Shown here: positions 63,229 through 64,000 of the stretch, piece after piece
How the letters are laid out: every line of letters starts with the position of its first letter
How positions within the stretch are numbered: position 1 is the stretch's first letter
Source of the DNA: Paenibacillus phoenicis
Lineage (GTDB): Bacteria > Bacillota > Bacilli > Paenibacillales > Paenibacillaceae
Direction of reading: 5' to 3'
Length of the DNA: 64,000 nt
Assembly: GCF_034718895.1 (NCBI RefSeq)
Contig: NZ_JAYERP010000001.1
Coordinates: 4,101,001-4,165,000, forward strand
Made by a program: the position numbers and the translations under genes
The notes under the pieces: generated by a model
Databases searched by the model: none
Seen by the model: only the letters and a program-made list of their open reading frames with translations
What the model was told of the DNA's origin: nothing

Positions 63229-63609
63229 TTAGAAGAAAAACGGGAAGAAAAATCTTCTGAAGAAGAAAAACGGATACGGCTGGCGGATAAAGCGGCGGAA
63301 GCGGCGCGGATAGCCGTAACCGTAACCAAAGCCACCGTAGGGAGGGTAACCGCCATAAGGGGAACCGAACGCGCGATCATCCATATCTCCCACCGGAACG
63401 AGCAGGTACACGTGGTCGTCGTCCATTCCGTCGATGATCCCTTCATACATTCTGCCGTCGTTGCCTTCCATTTGCATGAGGTGGTGATGATATTTTTTAC
63501 ACATTTCCATCATTTGTTTCTTGTGATTGTAGCCCATCGGTTCTTGGCTCGTCGGGCTTACTTGGCTTGGCGTACCGCCGTAAGGTGAATACATATTAGG
63601 CATTTCCAT
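63229..63609 (-). CDS. Lsm-like domain protein with aromatic Gly/Phe/Tyr-rich tail
   Basis: A 126-residue protein. Residues about 30-74 (HHLMQMEGNDGRMYEGIIDGMDDDHVYLLVP) form a probable small beta barrel; the tail is Gly/Tyr/Pro-rich, then very Phe/Arg-rich, ending RRFFFPFFF. AAAGGAGG precedes the ATG. The DGR-Y-G-I-x-G-(L/M)-D core is shared with the protein at 25485-26171. It lies next to tgl, so a spore-coat or surface role is plausible but not shown. Confidence 0.65.
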   Translation of the reverse strand: MEMPNMYSPYGGTPSQVSPTSQEPMGYNHKKQMMEMCKKYHHHLMQMEGNDGRMYEGIIDGMDDDHVYLLVPVGDMDDRAFGSPYGGYPPYGGFGYGYGYPRRFRRFIRQPYPFFFFRRFFFPFFF

Positions 63610-63812
63610 CCATTCCTCCTTTGTTCTTGCTGCAGTATATTCGCGGAGATGGGCATTTGTGCCGCAGGTTCGTGTCCTTCATTTTACTAGTGATCTGCTT
63701 TGTACCGGAATGCGCGCGAATATGCTAAGATGGGGATGCATTGGACCATGGACTCATCAGCACTTAGAAATGTAAACGGATTCATAGCAACCAAAGGAGG
63801 CAAGGTTGAACG

Positions 63813-64000
63813 ATGAAACTGATCGTAACAGGAGCGGGGAAGGGACTTGGATTGGAAATCGTCGGGGAAGCATTGCGGCGCGGCCATGAGGTGGCTGCCG
63901 GCATGCGCTCGCTGGATACGAACGTGGAAGCGTTGAAGGCACGGCAGGAGGGGGCGCCAGGGAAGCTGACGCTGCTTGAGCTGGATGTCGACGAGGAAGA
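63813..64000 (+). CDS. Short-chain dehydrogenase, 5' part only (runs off the window)
   Basis: The frame starts at an ATG with AAAGGAGG 13 to 20 bases upstream and reads to the window edge, 62 codons plus a partial codon. The N-terminal nucleotide-binding motif TGAGKGLG (residues 6-13) and the following LLELDVDEE match the classical SDR Rossmann fold. The catalytic part is outside the window, so the reaction is unknown. Confidence 0.85.
   Translation, partial: MKLIVTGAGKGLGLEIVGEALRRGHEVAAGMRSLDTNVEALKARQEGAPGKLTLLELDVDEE

Overview
The window looks like chromosomal DNA of a Paenibacillus-type, endospore-forming Bacillota. GC-rich coding with strong AGGAGG-type ribosome sites, many CUT1 sugar ABC importers next to YesM/YesN-type regulators, a spore-coat transglutaminase, a PspA-YdjGHI envelope-stress operon, a ManP/ManR-like PTS locus and a c-di-AMP riboswitch in front of a KimA potassium importer all point that way. 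This is inference from gene content; no 16S rRNA is present.

Layout. 1-5.7 kb: end of a type II Wadjet anti-plasmid operon (jetC and jetD complete; jetA and most of jetB lie to the left). 6-12.1 kb: membrane-bound AraC regulator plus an Lpl/Ytc-type binding protein and two permeases, with two cre-like boxes. 12.2-12.4 kb: an intergenic repeat cluster. 12.6-19.3 kb: a second ABC importer followed by a DeoR regulator, an alkaline-phosphatase-superfamily enzyme and a PHP phosphoesterase, probably for uptake and dephosphorylation of a phosphorylated compound. 19.3-23.3 kb: a 49-residue unknown protein, then pspA-ydjG-ydjH-ydjI behind a sigma-W-like promoter. 23.4-27.3 kb: mscL, a second cluster of the same repeat, a DMT transporter and small membrane or low-complexity proteins. 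27.4-31 kb: a heterodimeric BmrCD-like ABC exporter. 31.3-42.6 kb: a two-component system, CUT1 importer, FAD oxidoreductase and a GH65 phosphorylase fused to beta-phosphoglucomutase. 42.8-50.6 kb: uridine kinase, calcium-type P-ATPase, two chemoreceptors and an SDR. 50.8-54.2 kb: an AT-rich foreign patch with a broken IS1182-type transposase, a headless Hint-AHH polymorphic toxin tail, its probable immunity gene and a frameshifted secreted protein. 54.6-64 kb: threonine-aldolase-like enzyme, riboswitch-kimA, ManP/ManR-like PTS pair, tgl, an Lsm-like low-complexity protein and the start of another SDR.

The most noteworthy items are the toxin-immunity remnant joined to a truncated IS, the type II Wadjet genes, the two-site 25-bp repeat family with a fixed six-base spacer, the phosphate-ester uptake cluster, the GH65-phosphoglucomutase fusion locus, and two separately encoded proteins sharing a DGR-centred Lsm-like motif with low-complexity tails. 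No tRNA, rRNA, CRISPR array or replication origin was seen.
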